Shown here piece after piece: positions 1-10,560 of a DNA stretch of 56,605 nucleotides (the first letter of the stretch is position 1; each line of letters opens with the position of its first letter). The DNA lies in contig CANQSP010000004.1 of assembly GCA_947626555.1 (NCBI GenBank), forward strand, positions 1 to 56,605, in the 5' to 3' direction. The stretch is from an uncultured Clostridia bacterium. GTDB lineage: Bacteria > Bacillota > Clostridia > TANB77 > CAG-508. The position numbers were made by a program, and so were the translations under genes. Under the pieces are notes generated by a model. It did no database searches, was not told the DNA's origin, and saw only the letters and a list, made by a program, of their open reading frames with translations.

Positions 1-58
1 ATATAGTTTCTAATATTGGATCATTTATATATTTTTCTATATCTTGGATTTTAAACAT
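1..58 (-). CDS. 5' end of an unidentified gene running off the window
   Basis: An open frame starts with ATG at 58 and runs out of the window at base 1 (begins MFKIQDIEKYINDP). A strong GGAGG ribosome site lies about 8 bases upstream at 66-70. Only 19 residues are visible, so no family can be named. The good ribosome site and open frame make a real gene likely. Confidence 0.5.
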   Translation of the reverse strand, partial: MFKIQDIEKYINDPILETI

Positions 59-127
59 ATTCCCACCTCCTCAATTTTGATTATAGTAATCATCTCACAC
101 CATCCTTTCGTTCAAAATAAAAGGCAT

Positions 128-154
128 AAAAAAATCAACCTTTTACAGTTGATT
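128..154 (-). terminator. Rho-independent terminator after tRNA-Thr
   Basis: Inverted repeat AATCAAC/GTTGATT (133-139 and 148-154) followed on the minus strand by a run of T. It sits just downstream of the tRNA gene and before the partial gene at the window start. Confidence 0.6.
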
Positions 155-191
155 ATTCAATACTTTCGTCTGGTGCGACGATTTTACTTAT

Positions 192-267
192 TGGAGCTAC
201 CAGGGAGAATCGAACTCCCGACCTACAGGTTACGAATCTGTTGCTCTACCTACTGAGCTATGGTAGC
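192..267 (-). tRNA. tRNA-Thr, anticodon CGT
   Basis: On the minus strand a full cloverleaf can be drawn: acceptor GCTACCA pairs with TGGTAGC, the D-arm is TAGCTCAGTAGGTAGAGCA, the anticodon loop is TTCGTAA, and the T-arm is GGGAGTTCGATTCTCCC. The 3' CCA is encoded. Anticodon CGT reads ACG (Thr). The pair closing the anticodon loop is A-C, a mismatch. This is the only tRNA in the window, so tRNA-Arg(CCG) cannot be tested from here. Confidence 0.9.
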
Positions 268-314
268 ATTTTTGTCTGTCACAAAAATCCGGAATTTTAG
301 AACCGTCCCTCTAA

Positions 315-845
315 TCAGACATCAAAGAGGTATGATGCTTCTAAATCTGCTTCATGTGTTAACAATGCTAATGGATATTTTTTATAAGCTATTCCTATGG
401 TTCCATATAATTCTTTAGGCTCGGTAAATCCCATATGCCATCTTATAGAGTATCTTTCCTCAGGTGTCAATTTTATGAACTCTGATATCATCATAACTGA
501 TTTTTCACCATGACCATATGGAATTGTGTCTTCAACTGCGTAATATGGTACTTTTTCCCATACTCCTAATTCATTTTTTGCATTTCTGTAATCTACTTTG
601 TAGAAATTAGTTTTACATATATCATGTAATAAACCTATTATTCTAACTGAATCTGAATCTCCATTTTTTTGTTTTAATATTTCATATACTTTCATGCTAT
701 GCTCAAGAAGCCCACCTTTCCAATTTCCATGGAATTTTGTGCTAGCAGGTGCATCAAAAAAATCTGATGACTCTAAGAATTCTATTAGTCTATCCATTCC
801 TTCTCTATTTACTTCTTTTAATAGTTTTATAAATTCTTCTTTCAT
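315..845 (-). CDS. HD-domain phosphohydrolase
   Basis: About 176 residues. HD-superfamily metal-binding residues are visible: LLEHSMKV (His), GLLHDICK (HD pair), IRWHMG and THEADLEAS, consistent with a metal-dependent phosphohydrolase acting on a nucleotide or related phosphate ester; the substrate is unknown. The ATG at 857 is possible, but the GGAGG at 851-855 sits 5 bases before the ATG at 845, so 845 is the better start. The gene ends close to the tRNA-Thr gene, in the same orientation, with a GGGACGGTT-type sequence between them. Confidence 0.85.
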   Translation of the reverse strand: MKEEFIKLLKEVNREGMDRLIEFLESSDFFDAPASTKFHGNWKGGLLEHSMKVYEILKQKNGDSDSVRIIGLLHDICKTNFYKVDYRNAKNELGVWEKVPYYAVEDTIPYGHGEKSVMMISEFIKLTPEERYSIRWHMGFTEPKELYGTIGIAYKKYPLALLTHEADLEASYLFDV

Positions 846-866
846 TATTGCCTCCATTTTGTTTTT

Positions 867-1736
867 TTAGTAATTTTGATTTACATTAAATAATCTTATA
901 TAGTATGGCTCTATATTAGGTAATAAATCTTTGAAAAATATAATATTTCCATTTATATCTGTAGTTTTTAAATCAGGAAAATTCTTAATAAGTCTTTCAT
1001 CTCCCCAATATTTATATGTAAAATCTGAAATTACTTGATTGCTATATGCTATATTATAAATATTTGTTATCAATTCTTTATTATCAACATTTAAATTATT
1101 TTGTGCAACCATTCTCGTTAAAAATAATATAACTGCTACTGTAGAAACTAACCAGTCTATTGCAATTAAAACAATGCTTGTACCAAGAATTGTTCTTCCT
1201 ACTTTTACAGTAAACTTTTCTTTCAAGAAATCCAACATTTTATCTATTACTGGGTTTATTACTCTCATTAATGCCAAAGCAAGAATCCCCCATATTACTG
1301 AAAAAAGTAAACAAACTCTTCCATTGATGTTTAGTGGTAAATTAGAATAATCCCACCATTTAACTTGTAGCATTAATTCACCAAATAAGCTTACAGCATA
1401 TTCAGTTATTGTACCTACTACTATTCCACCTATAAATAAAGATTTTTTGCTTTTTTCAAAATGTTTCAAGAAGACTATCATCATGGTAGCACCAACACCA
1501 TATATTGCACAAAAAGGTCCATATAAAAAACTTTTTCTACTTTCTATTACTCCCTTTGTTGCAAGTCCAAATAATGTTTCTAATATAAAACCTATTACAC
1601 TATATATTATAAAGTAAGCTATAATTCTCCAAATACTTACTTTCAATAATTTTATTTTTTTCTTTTTAACTTCAGTAATTTCTTTCTCTTGTTTTTCGTA
1701 TTCTTGTTCATTCTCTTGTATTTTTTCTTGATTCAT
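867..1736 (-). CDS. Putative ABC-transporter type IV family membrane protein (PF06541-like)
   Basis: 289 residues. A charged Glu/Lys-rich N-terminal segment (about 1-30) is followed by several membrane helices. The motifs FLYGPFCAIYGVGA and GRVCLLFSVIWG are typical of the clostridial family annotated as putative ABC-transporter type IV (CmpB-like). True transport function is unproven for the family. The C-terminal 60 residues are soluble. It lies 21 bases upstream of the HD hydrolase gene, possibly in the same transcript. Confidence 0.75.
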   Translation of the reverse strand: MNQEKIQENEQEYEKQEKEITEVKKKKIKLLKVSIWRIIAYFIIYSVIGFILETLFGLATKGVIESRKSFLYGPFCAIYGVGATMMIVFLKHFEKSKKSLFIGGIVVGTITEYAVSLFGELMLQVKWWDYSNLPLNINGRVCLLFSVIWGILALALMRVINPVIDKMLDFLKEKFTVKVGRTILGTSIVLIAIDWLVSTVAVILFLTRMVAQNNLNVDNKELITNIYNIAYSNQVISDFTYKYWGDERLIKNFPDLKTTDINGNIIFFKDLLPNIEPYYIRLFNVNQNY

Positions 1737-1863
1737 TACAAATCCTCCATAGTTATTATGTAGAAGATTATAACATACTTATAAAAAATAGTAAATATGC
1801 AAAAGAAAAGTGCACAATAAATTTAAAAACCTATGTGCACTTATACTTAATATGCATTAACCT

Positions 1864-2295
1864 CTATTGCTCAACATTATTATCATCTTTTTTATTAGAT
1901 AATTTTGCATTTATTTCTGTTGTATTTCTACAAATTACTAATACTAGTAGAGAGAATTCATATATTATTCTTGCTAATACATTTCCTAATACTAGAGTTA
2001 ATATAAATCCTAAGAAGTTAGATGCTATCATAGCAAAAGATGATAAAGTAATATATATTGCTACTACTAGGTAAGTTATTTTTAAAACTGCCTCTAGGAA
2101 AAATTTTTTAAATGATAGGAAATCATATACCCATCCTAAAAATCCTTTAAATTTACCTTCATTTTTCTTTGATAAAAATAAGAAGTATATTAATATTCCT
2201 CCAACAATTGCAAGTATTAAAGATACTATTACCCATATACTTGCACCAACAGCTGAATCTAAACTTCTTGTTGAATACAATCCTGAATTATACAT
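1864..2295 (-). CDS. Small membrane protein, DUF4282-like
   Basis: 143 residues with three predicted membrane helices (about 18-42, 70-90, 95-120), a charged loop with KKNEGKFKG, and a charged C-terminus. The segment RIIYEFSLLVLVICRNTTEI resembles the last helix of DUF4282 proteins. No enzymatic motif is visible. AGGGAGG ribosome site precedes the ATG. Family assignment is tentative, but the gene call is solid. Confidence 0.7.
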   Translation of the reverse strand: MYNSGLYSTRSLDSAVGASIWVIVSLILAIVGGILIYFLFLSKKNEGKFKGFLGWVYDFLSFKKFFLEAVLKITYLVVAIYITLSSFAMIASNFLGFILTLVLGNVLARIIYEFSLLVLVICRNTTEINAKLSNKKDDNNVEQ

Positions 2296-2360
2296 AACTT
2301 TTTCCTCCCTTTCATTTTTCTCGATAGTATCATATCACATTTAAATTTTATAGTCAATTT

Positions 2361-2430
2361 TATTTTTACAATTATCTAATTATATTTTTACAATTATCTA
2401 ATTATATTTTTACAATTATCTAATTATATT
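2361..2430. repeat. 22-bp tandem repeat, about three copies
   Basis: A unit of 22 bases (core TTTTTACAATTATCTAAT) repeats at 2361-2380 (partial), 2381-2402 and 2403-2424, and continues into the stop codon region of the next minus-strand gene. Copies are identical, so the array is young or actively homogenised. Confidence 0.85.
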
Positions 2431-2750
2431 TATTTTATTAAAAAATATGCTAAAACTATAATTTCAAATATTAATATTATTGGAATTCCTACTGTAAATC
2501 TAAGTTTTTTAGTTTTATGCCTAAATGTATACATTCCAGCTAAAGATCCGATTCCACCACCTAACAAAGATAAAGTTAATAATGCAGCTTCACTAATTCT
2601 CCATTTTCCCTTTTCAGCTTTTCTTTTATCTATCCACATAAATAAAAAAGCTAATATATTAATTACTATTAGATATATTACAAGATTTTGTATTGTAAAA
2701 ATTTTAGAGAAATCAATTATAAATGGTGTAGTATTTATATTCAAATTCAT
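2430..2750 (-). CDS. DUF1294 family membrane protein
   Basis: 106 residues. The family signature is clear: FMWIDKRKAEKGKWRISE, then LSLLGGGIGSLAGMYTFRHK and KLRFTVGIP. Three to four membrane helices. DUF1294 proteins are small inner-membrane proteins of unknown function. The only CGG triplet on its coding strand is out of frame (ATC GGA). The stop lies at the edge of the 22-bp tandem repeat. Confidence 0.85.
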   Translation of the reverse strand: MNLNINTTPFIIDFSKIFTIQNLVIYLIVINILAFLFMWIDKRKAEKGKWRISEAALLTLSLLGGGIGSLAGMYTFRHKTKKLRFTVGIPIILIFEIIVLAYFLIK

Positions 2751-2835
2751 ATTTTACCCCTTTTCTTTATAAAAATTTTTTTACAATTTTCAGTATAACA
2801 TATTATTGATTTTTTTGATAGTGATTTTAAAAAAT

Positions 2836-2864
2836 TTGCAATTATGTAAAATTTATGATATAAT
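2836..2864 (+). promoter_or_regulatory. Sigma-A type promoter
   Basis: TTGCAA (2836-2841), 17-base spacer, TATAAT (2859-2864). It lies 64 bases upstream of the ATG at 2928. Confidence 0.65.
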
Positions 2865-2927
2865 GTTTACGTGTTATTTTAATTAAATATATTATTAATT
2901 ATACTATGTATAAAGAAAGGTATAAAA

Positions 2928-3641
2928 ATGTTAGACGTATATAAAATGTTTCCTTACGATGAAGTAAGCAAATGGTCTCAAGATTTTGAAAATGCAACTA
3001 AAAATAATAATAAAGAAGAAGCTATTCATCTATTAAAACAAGCTAATAATGTATATTTAGATGAATATTGTATTTATCATGCTCTAACATGTTTTTCTAA
3101 CAATTCATTTTCTGATACTGAAAAAAGTACTTTAAAAAATTGTAAAATTGTAAAAAATTTCGAAGAGCAAGAACATAGTCTATCTGTTTCTACTACATTT
3201 CACAATATTAAAGCATTTAAGTTCTCACACATCTTTTCAGATGTATTAAATGATAAAATAGATAAAAATAGTTTAGTACGAAAAAATTCATATTATAGTT
3301 CAGAATATATTTCGCAAGTAATACCTATTCCAAATCAAATAGTAACTGGTTACATTTATGGTATTGCAGACAAAGCTAAAACAGTTCATTCTTGGGTAGA
3401 ATTTAGAAATAAAAATAATGAAGAATTTGTTATAGATTATACAGATAATTTAATTATGAATAAAGAAGGTTATTACTATATTCGTCATGCCCAACCAATA
3501 AAAAAAGTAAGTAGTGGTAGTATGAAAGGTAAACAACAACATTCAACTGGCTCTTTAGGTAATAACTTTACTAATACCTCAATGGTTACTCCTTCTCAAG
3601 AAGCAACTGAAGTTGCAGATACAGGCGAAGAAAGAGAATAA
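2928..3641 (+). CDS. Unknown protein with transglutaminase-like HSWVEF...VIDYT motif
   Basis: 237 residues, no signal peptide. The middle (about 140-185) holds TVHSWVEF and FVIDYTDN, resembling the His and Asp strands of transglutaminase/papain-like folds. Cysteines at about 47 and 54 could supply a nucleophile, but the order is uncertain. The last 45 residues are Ser/Gly/Thr-rich and look disordered. AAAGG ribosome site, own promoter and terminator: a single-gene unit. Function not recognised. Confidence 0.7.
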   Translation: MLDVYKMFPYDEVSKWSQDFENATKNNNKEEAIHLLKQANNVYLDEYCIYHALTCFSNNSFSDTEKSTLKNCKIVKNFEEQEHSLSVSTTFHNIKAFKFSHIFSDVLNDKIDKNSLVRKNSYYSSEYISQVIPIPNQIVTGYIYGIADKAKTVHSWVEFRNKNNEEFVIDYTDNLIMNKEGYYYIRHAQPIKKVSSGSMKGKQQHSTGSLGNNFTNTSMVTPSQEATEVADTGEERE

Positions 3642-3661
3642 AAATATTTATATATAATAAA

Positions 3662-3703
3662 AAGTCCCTAAGTACTTATTTAGAAGCTATAGGGACTCTT
3701 TTA
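3662..3703 (+). terminator. Rho-independent terminator
   Basis: AGTCCCTA and TAGGGACT arms (3663-3670, 3690-3697) separated by a 19-base loop and followed by CTTTTAATT. It ends the gene at 2928-3641. Confidence 0.65.
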
Positions 3704-3797
3704 ATTATATTGTTCTATGATATTATTTTTTATAGATAATACTCCAATCATATTAATAAAATAGCATATTTATAAAAAATATCTAATATAATACTTT

Positions 3798-6700
3798 TTA
3801 TCCAAATAAACTTAATTGATTACTTTTACTCATTCCTTTTAAACATCCAATACTTTCCAACAAATCTATTACAGATTGACCTATTTTTGAACGAATTCTC
3901 ATATCATCTATTGACATAAACTTGCCATCTTTTTTAGCTTCTTCTATTCCTTCTGCTGCGACTGTTCCAAGGCCAGGAACACTATTTAATGGTGGACGTA
4001 TACCATCTTCTTCTACTATAAATTTCGTTGCATGAGATTTATATAAATCTATTGGTAAGAAGTTTATTCCTCTTTCATACATTTCTAATACTAGTTCTAA
4101 TATTGCATACATATTTTTATCTTTAGTAGTTGCACTATTTCCTGCTAAGTCTATTTCTTTCATTTTATTTTTAACTTTTTCTTCTCCATAGCACATAATG
4201 TTACTATCAAATTCATCTGCTCTTATTGTAAAATATGCTGCGTAATATGCTTTTGGCTCATGTACTTTAAACCATGCAATACGAAAAGCATTTGTTACAT
4301 ATGCTGCAGCATGTGCTTTAGGGAACATGTACTTTATTTTTTCACAAGATTTTATATACCAATCTGGTACATCATGTTCTTTCATTAAAGCTTTATATTC
4401 TTCCCATTTTGCAGGATCTTTTAAAGCTTTTCCTTTACGAACTGTTTCCATTATTTTAAAAGCATTGTTTGGTGGAACTCCCTTTTTTATTAAATATATC
4501 ATAATATCGTCACGGCAACATATAGCCTCATTTAATGTAACAGTTCCATCTTCTATTAAGCTTTGTGCATTTCCAAGCCACACATCAGTACCATGTGATA
4601 AACCTGAAATTCTTATTAATTCATCAAATGTTGTTGGTTTTGTATCCACAAGCATTCCTCTTACAAATTTTGTACCAAATTCTGGTATACCATAGCTTCC
4701 AACCTCACTTTTTATTTGTTCTGGAGTTACTCCTAAAGCATCTGTTGAACTAAATATACTCATTGTTGCTTTATCATCTAATGGAACTTTTGTTGGATCT
4801 ATTCCTGTAATGTCTTTAAGCATTCTTATCATTGTTGGATCATCATGACCTAATATATCTAATTTCAATAGGTTTTGGTCTATTGAGTGATAGTCAAAGT
4901 GTGTTGTTACTATATCTGATTCTGGGTCATCTGCTGGATGTTGCACAGGTGTAAATTCATATATTTCTCTTCCTTTAGGAACAACTATTATTCCTCCTGG
5001 ATGTTGCCCTGTTGTTCTTTTTATACCAGTACAACCTTGTGAAATACGAAGTACTTCTGCGTTACTAACAGGAATTCCTCTTTCTTCATAATATTTTTTT
5101 ACATAACCATATGCAGTTTTATCTGCAACTGTACCAACGGTACCTGCTTTAAATGTAGTACCTTTTCCAAATATTACTTCTGTATATTTATGTGCCTTTG
5201 CCTGATATTCTCCAGAGAAATTTAAGTCTATATCTGGCTCTTTATCTCCATTAAATCCTAAGAATGTTTCAAATGGTATATCTATTCCATCTTTTACCAT
5301 AGCATGTCCGCACTTTGGACAATTCTTATCTGGTAAGTCAAAGCCACATTGATACCCATAGTCTGTAAAATCTGAATATTTACATTCTGGACAACGATAA
5401 TGTGGTGGAAGAGAATTTACTTCTGTAATACCTGTTGCATATGCTGCAAATGATGAACCAACACTACCACGAGAACCTACTATGTAGCCATCTTCATTTG
5501 ACTTCCAAACTAATTTTTGAGCTATTATATACATAACCGAGAATCCATTTTTTATGATTGATTCAAGTTCTTTATTTAATCTATTTTCAACTATTTCAGG
5601 AAGTGGATCTCCATATAATTCATGTGCTTTTTTATATGCTATATCTTTTATTGTTTGTTCGCATCCCTCTATATGAGGTGGACATTTTTCCCTTGAAATT
5701 GGTGATATAGGTTCACACATATCTGCAACTTTATTTGTATTTGTTACGACCACTTCATATGCCTTTTCTGAACCTAAATATTCAAATTCTTTTAGCATTT
5801 CTTCAGTTGTTCTTAAATATAGTGGAGCTTGTTCATCTGCATCTTCAAAGCCTTGACCTGCCATTAAAATTCTTCTATATATTTCATCTTGTGGATCCAT
5901 AAAATGAACATCACAAGTAGCAACAACTAATTTCCCTAGTTTTTCACCTAAGTCTACTATTCTTTTATTTATATCTTCTAGAGCTTTTACATCTGGAAGA
6001 GTTCCATCTCTTACCATATACATATTATTTCCTAAAGGTTGAATTTCTAAATAATCATAATCTTTAGCAATTTCTTCTATCTCTTCATCAGATTTTCCTC
6101 CAACTATTGCTCTATATAATTCTCCTGCTTCACATGCACTTCCTAATATTAGCCCTTCTGAATACTTTTTATATAAAGATTTTAATATACGAGGTTTTTT
6201 ATAAAAGTAATCTAAATGTGAAAAAGATACTAATTTATACAAATTTTTTAAACCTACATAATTTTTAGCAAGTATAATTGCATGATAACTTGGTAATTTC
6301 TTATAATTATTTTTTGTATCAAGTAAAATTTCCATATCATCTAAGTTTTGTATATTTTTTTCCTTTAACATGTCAAACATTACCTTTAAAACCTTAACTG
6401 TAGTATCAACATCATCCAGAGCCCTATGTGCAACTTCTACTTTAATTCCTAATTTTTCTGCAATAATTCCTAATTTATACTTTTTAAAATCTGGAAATAA
6501 GATTCTTGCTAAAGCTAAAGTATCTAAATATGTATTATTTAGTTCTAAGCCTAATTCTTTTGCATTATATTTCAAAAATCCTATATCAAAATCTGCATTA
6601 TGTGCAACAAGTACACTATCACCCAAAAATTCTAATAACTTAGGCATTACTTTATCTATAGTTTCAGCATCTTTTACCATATCATCTGTTATATTTGTAA

Positions 6701-8808
6701 CTTCTACAACGTTTTTTGGAATTGGTTTTTCTGGATTTACAAAACAACTAAATGAATCTACTACTTCTCCGTCTTTATATTTCATTACACCTATTTCTGT
6801 AATTTTTTCTGTTCTAAAAGAAAAACCAGTTGTCTCTAAATCTAATACACAAAATGTTGAATTTTCTATGTTTTGATTTTTAGAAAATGATACTGGACTT
6901 TTTTGGTCAGGCACTAAATATGCTTCTACTCCATATATAATTTTCATATCTGGATTATCAAAACCTAATAATTTATGTGCTTCTGGGAAAGCTTGAACTA
7001 CACCATGGTCTGTTATTGCTATTGATTTCCATCCCCATTTCATCGCTCTTTTTATTAAATCAGTTGCCGTAGTTACTCCATCCATTTGGCTCATTTGAGT
7101 ATGCATGTGCAATTCTACTCTTTTAACTTCTGCATTATCTTCTCTAACTTCTCTTTTTATTCCTTCTCCAACAACTATTGTACTTGCCATAATTGTAACT
7201 TCATTTGCAAATGTATCCATTGAAGCTTTTCCGAGCAACTTTAATTCCTTTGCATCCTTTTAATCTTCCTGTAACTTTTTTTATATTATCTTTAGTAAGA
7301 AAAACTTTACAACTTATAGTGCTTGTACCATCATATACTGCAACAGTTAAAAGAATCTTTCCACCTTTAAGTTCTTTTTCTTCCATAGATATTATTTCTC
7401 CATCTATGCAAACCATTCCTGTATCTACACTAATATCTCTTACCTTTACTAAATTTTCTTTTATTTCAGGGTTTGTTCCATATATTAATGGGGAATTTTC
7501 ATCTTCAGTTGGAAGTTTTGGTAAATTTTCTCCATCAATTTTAACAATAGTATTTGCCATTATAGATACGTCTCCAAGAAAAGTATCTAAACTTGCCTTT
7601 CCTATTGTTTTTATACCTGTTGATTCCTTTATTTTAGTTGCAATTTCGTTTCCTTCATTAATATCTTTTGCAAAAGACTTACAAGTTATAATTCCAGTTC
7701 CATCATATATTTCATATATAATCATACCTTTTCCTGTTTTTGTCTCTCTACATTCACAACTTGAAACTCTACCTTCTATTGTAATTTTTGCATTATCTGC
7801 TGTTATATCTTTTATTTTTACCAATTTTTCTTTTGCTTTTGATGGTTTTCCTAATATATAAGCTTCTAATTCTTCTATTTCTTTTAAATAATCATCTTCT
7901 GTCGGAACATCAAAATATGCATCATCTATTGGAGGCATTCCAATCGGTGACATATTTACTTGTATATCTATATTATCTTGGCTTATTTCATTATTCTGTG
8001 TATTAACTGATTTACTATCACTCGAAGTATTTTGTGTATTTGAAGAATTTAACACATTTGAAGTTCCGTTTGAAATACCTTGAGCATTTGAATTTTCATG
8101 TGTTGGCTTTACAGCAGATAAGTTAGCTTTTTCTGCCATATATGAAGCTTCAGCTTTTATTTGCTCTCTTTCTTCTAATTTTTTAATTGCTTGTTCTTGC
8201 ATTTTTTTAGCATATTCTTGATATTTTTCTATCGCATCTTCTGTATAATTTTCCACAATACTTACTTTATATTTTTTTCCATATATATCTTGTAAAAATT
8301 GAGATAAATTTTCATCAAGCCTTTGTGCAAATAAAAAATCTTTTCCCTTTTGTGCTAAGGTTATATTAGCCATTTTATTATCAATGGAGATTTCACTATT
8401 TGCCAAAATAGCTTTCTCCATTGGGTGTTTTACTGATATATATTCTATAATATCATTCCATTCGTTTTGTATTGTATTTTCTATTTTCGAAAGCTCTGTT
8501 TTTTCATGAACATTATCTATTTTTATATCTTCTGTGAATTCGCAACTATTGTCTTGTGTATCTTCATTACAATCATTTTTTTCTATTATAATTCTTACAG
8601 AATTTATTAAAAATCTAGTCTCCAAGTATCTTTCTAGACTTTCTAAATCTTTTATCTTAATATTTTTTTCTACTAATAATATTATTTTTAGAGCATTAGT
8701 CTTCTTATTTAATTCTATAATTTTAATTTTAGAATTCATAAGTTCTAAATTGCTTGAATTATAATCTTTAAAGATTTCTTTTAATACTTTATATGTTACT
8801 TCACTCAC
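3798..8808 (-). CDS. polC: DNA polymerase III PolC, split by a +1 frame break at a CGG codon
   Basis: Gram-positive replicative polymerase alpha subunit with built-in proofreading. Frame 1 (8808 to the break) carries the N-terminal domain, an Asn/Ser-rich linker and two tandem OB-fold repeats. Frame 2 carries PHP (ELHMHTQMS), the DnaQ-type exonuclease (FCVLDLETTGFS, VAHNADFDIGF, HRALDDVDTT), the Zn site (CPECKYSDF...CPKCGH) and the polymerase core (PDIDLNFSG, GTVGTVADKTAYGY, TTGQHPGG). The break is GCT CGG AAA at 7233-7231. Skipping C gives GCT GGA AAA GCT and about 1669 residues. The first OB repeat has the same segment with an intact ATA GGA AAG, so the extra C is visible within the gene itself. 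Canonical PolC is about 1440 residues; the second OB repeat and linker account for the excess. Confidence 0.95.
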
Positions 8809-8948
8809 TGTTTTCAGCCTCCGTATCTTTGTATTTAAAAATTTTTATCATTAGTACATCTATTTTTATTTGTATTTAAGAAAATCTATCTTTTATATAT
8901 ACTTCATTTTCACAAAATAATTTTGCATAATGTAAAAATTAGTAGTAT

Positions 8949-10205
8949 CTAAAAAATTCTTAAAATATCATTATAAGTAACTATTATTGATAAAGCAATT
9001 AAAAAAGTAAAACCTATTAATTGTATATTCAACTCTGTTTTTTCACTAAGTTTTTTTCTACGTATTGCTTCAATAATTAAAAGTAATAATTTTCCTCCAT
9101 CTAAAGCAGGTATTGGAAGTAAATTTGTTACTCCTAATGATAATGATATTAATGCCATTAAATAAACAAAATCTGCTACTTCATTTGTGTTTGCTACCAT
9201 TTCAGATATTCCTACTGGACCTACTAATTGGTTAACTCTAACATTTCCTGTAACCAACATTTTCAAATTATCTATTATAGAAAATCCAAAGTCCCTTGTT
9301 TCAAATATTGCATAATACATATTATTAGGTAAATTATTTTCTGCTTTTTTAAAATATACACCTAAATAATATTCATGTTGTACTTCTGGAGTTACCTCTA
9401 TTGATTTTTCTTCACTACCTCTTTTTACTAAAAATGTTAATGTATCACTTTCTGTATTATTTATAAGATTTACTATTTCCTCTTGATTTTTAACTTCCAC
9501 ATCATTTATTTTTAATATTACATCATTTGATTGTAATCCTGCTTTTTCTGCTACACTATTTGCTTCAAGTGTAAGAATTTTAGTTGTTTCTCCTGAATCT
9601 TTTAAATATATTCCTGTACTTTTATAATCTACTTTTGTTGGAGTTAATTTTATATCTTCAAAATTTTCATTTCTTTTTACAGTTACTAATAATTCTTTTC
9701 CATTAGAATTTTGTATTATTTTATTAACATCATTTTTTGTATTTACACCTTTATTATCTACCTTTATAATTTCATCATTTGCAATTATTCCAGCCTCTTC
9801 AGCAGCATAATTTTCTATAGTTGAATCTACTACTAAGGATGTATTATTTCCCATACAAGTCATTAAAATATAATATACTAATAATCCAAAAACTATATTT
9901 ACTAGTCCACCTGCAACAATTATTGACATCCTTTTAGGTATACTTGCTTGACTAAATGCTCCTTCATCTTTAGAATGTTCTTCGTCTTCTTCCATTCTTA
10001 CAAAACCGCCTAAAGGTATTAATCTTATAACATATTTTGTTACCTTTCCTTGCTTCTTAAAAATAACTGGTCCAAATCCAATGGCAAATTCATCAACTCT
10101 TACTTTGCATAATTTTGCTACAAGAAAATGCCCAGTTTCATGTATTAATATTAAAAAACCTAATAAAAATATTATTTTTAAAGCTGTAATTAAAACGCTA
10201 ATCAA
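8949..10205 (-). CDS. rseP: RIP metalloprotease RseP (site-2 protease)
   Basis: 418 residues. The zinc site HETGH (about 23) lies in the first membrane helix. Two PDZ-like domains follow (about 115-190 and 200-280), then the second active-site motif LLPIPALDGG (about 365) and a last helix. Intramembrane cleavage of anti-sigma factors or leftover signal peptides is the family role. RBS GAGGAGG. The gene sits between cdsA and polC as usual, but the repeat element at 10231-10560 fills the interval to cdsA. Confidence 0.92.
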   Translation of the reverse strand: MISVLITALKIIFLLGFLILIHETGHFLVAKLCKVRVDEFAIGFGPVIFKKQGKVTKYVIRLIPLGGFVRMEEDEEHSKDEGAFSQASIPKRMSIIVAGGLVNIVFGLLVYYILMTCMGNNTSLVVDSTIENYAAEEAGIIANDEIIKVDNKGVNTKNDVNKIIQNSNGKELLVTVKRNENFEDIKLTPTKVDYKSTGIYLKDSGETTKILTLEANSVAEKAGLQSNDVILKINDVEVKNQEEIVNLINNTESDTLTFLVKRGSEEKSIEVTPEVQHEYYLGVYFKKAENNLPNNMYYAIFETRDFGFSIIDNLKMLVTGNVRVNQLVGPVGISEMVANTNEVADFVYLMALISLSLGVTNLLPIPALDGGKLLLLIIEAIRRKKLSEKTELNIQLIGFTFLIALSIIVTYNDILRIF

Positions 10206-10230
10206 GATTTTTACCTCCTCTTCGACACAG

Positions 10231-10560
10231 CTAAACTAATAGGGACGGGGTTAAATAGTTTAGTACTACGCTGATTTTAAGTTAAACTATGAGGGACGGG
10301 GCTAAATAGTTTAACCAAAGATTTATTTATTTTACTTGCAAAACATGAATATTATATATTTTTACATTGCCCCATTTAAAAAAATGTAACTCACTTACGT
10401 TCGTAACATTTTCTAAAACGGTCCCCACGAACCATTTCAAAATATATAATATTAATGTTTTGCAATGTAATAATTACGTGGTTAAACTATTTAGCCCCGT
10501 CCCTCATAGTTTAAATATTAATGTGTACTAAACTATTTAACCCCGTCCCTATTAGTTTAG
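10231..10560. mobile_element. MITE-like inverted-repeat element, outer copy
   Basis: Perfect 36-bp terminal inverted repeats (10231-10266 and 10525-10560) containing AGGGACGGGG. Between them lies a second complete element (10282-10514). The right end supplies the TAA stop codon of cdsA at 10552-10554. No coding capacity, so it is non-autonomous. Confidence 0.85.
10282..10514. mobile_element. MITE-like element nested in the outer copy
   Basis: About 233 bp with perfect 35-bp terminal inverted repeats starting TTAAACTATGAGGGACGGGG. The interior holds further nested inverted repeats (TTGCAAAACAT/ATGTTTTGCAA; AAAATGTAAC/GTAACATTTT), so the whole strand can fold into one long hairpin. The interior is nearly identical to the copy at 14291-14523. 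Confidence 0.85.

Noticed and set aside
44..256. Plus-strand protein through the tRNA-Thr region
   Set aside because: It overlaps the tRNA gene and the start of the minus-strand partial gene and has no ribosome site.
2361..2430. CRISPR array
   Set aside because: The repeats are directly adjacent without unique spacers and no cas genes are present.
10206..10551. Remnant of dxr between rseP and cdsA
   Set aside because: The interval is fully explained by the nested inverted-repeat element; no Dxr-like codons were seen.
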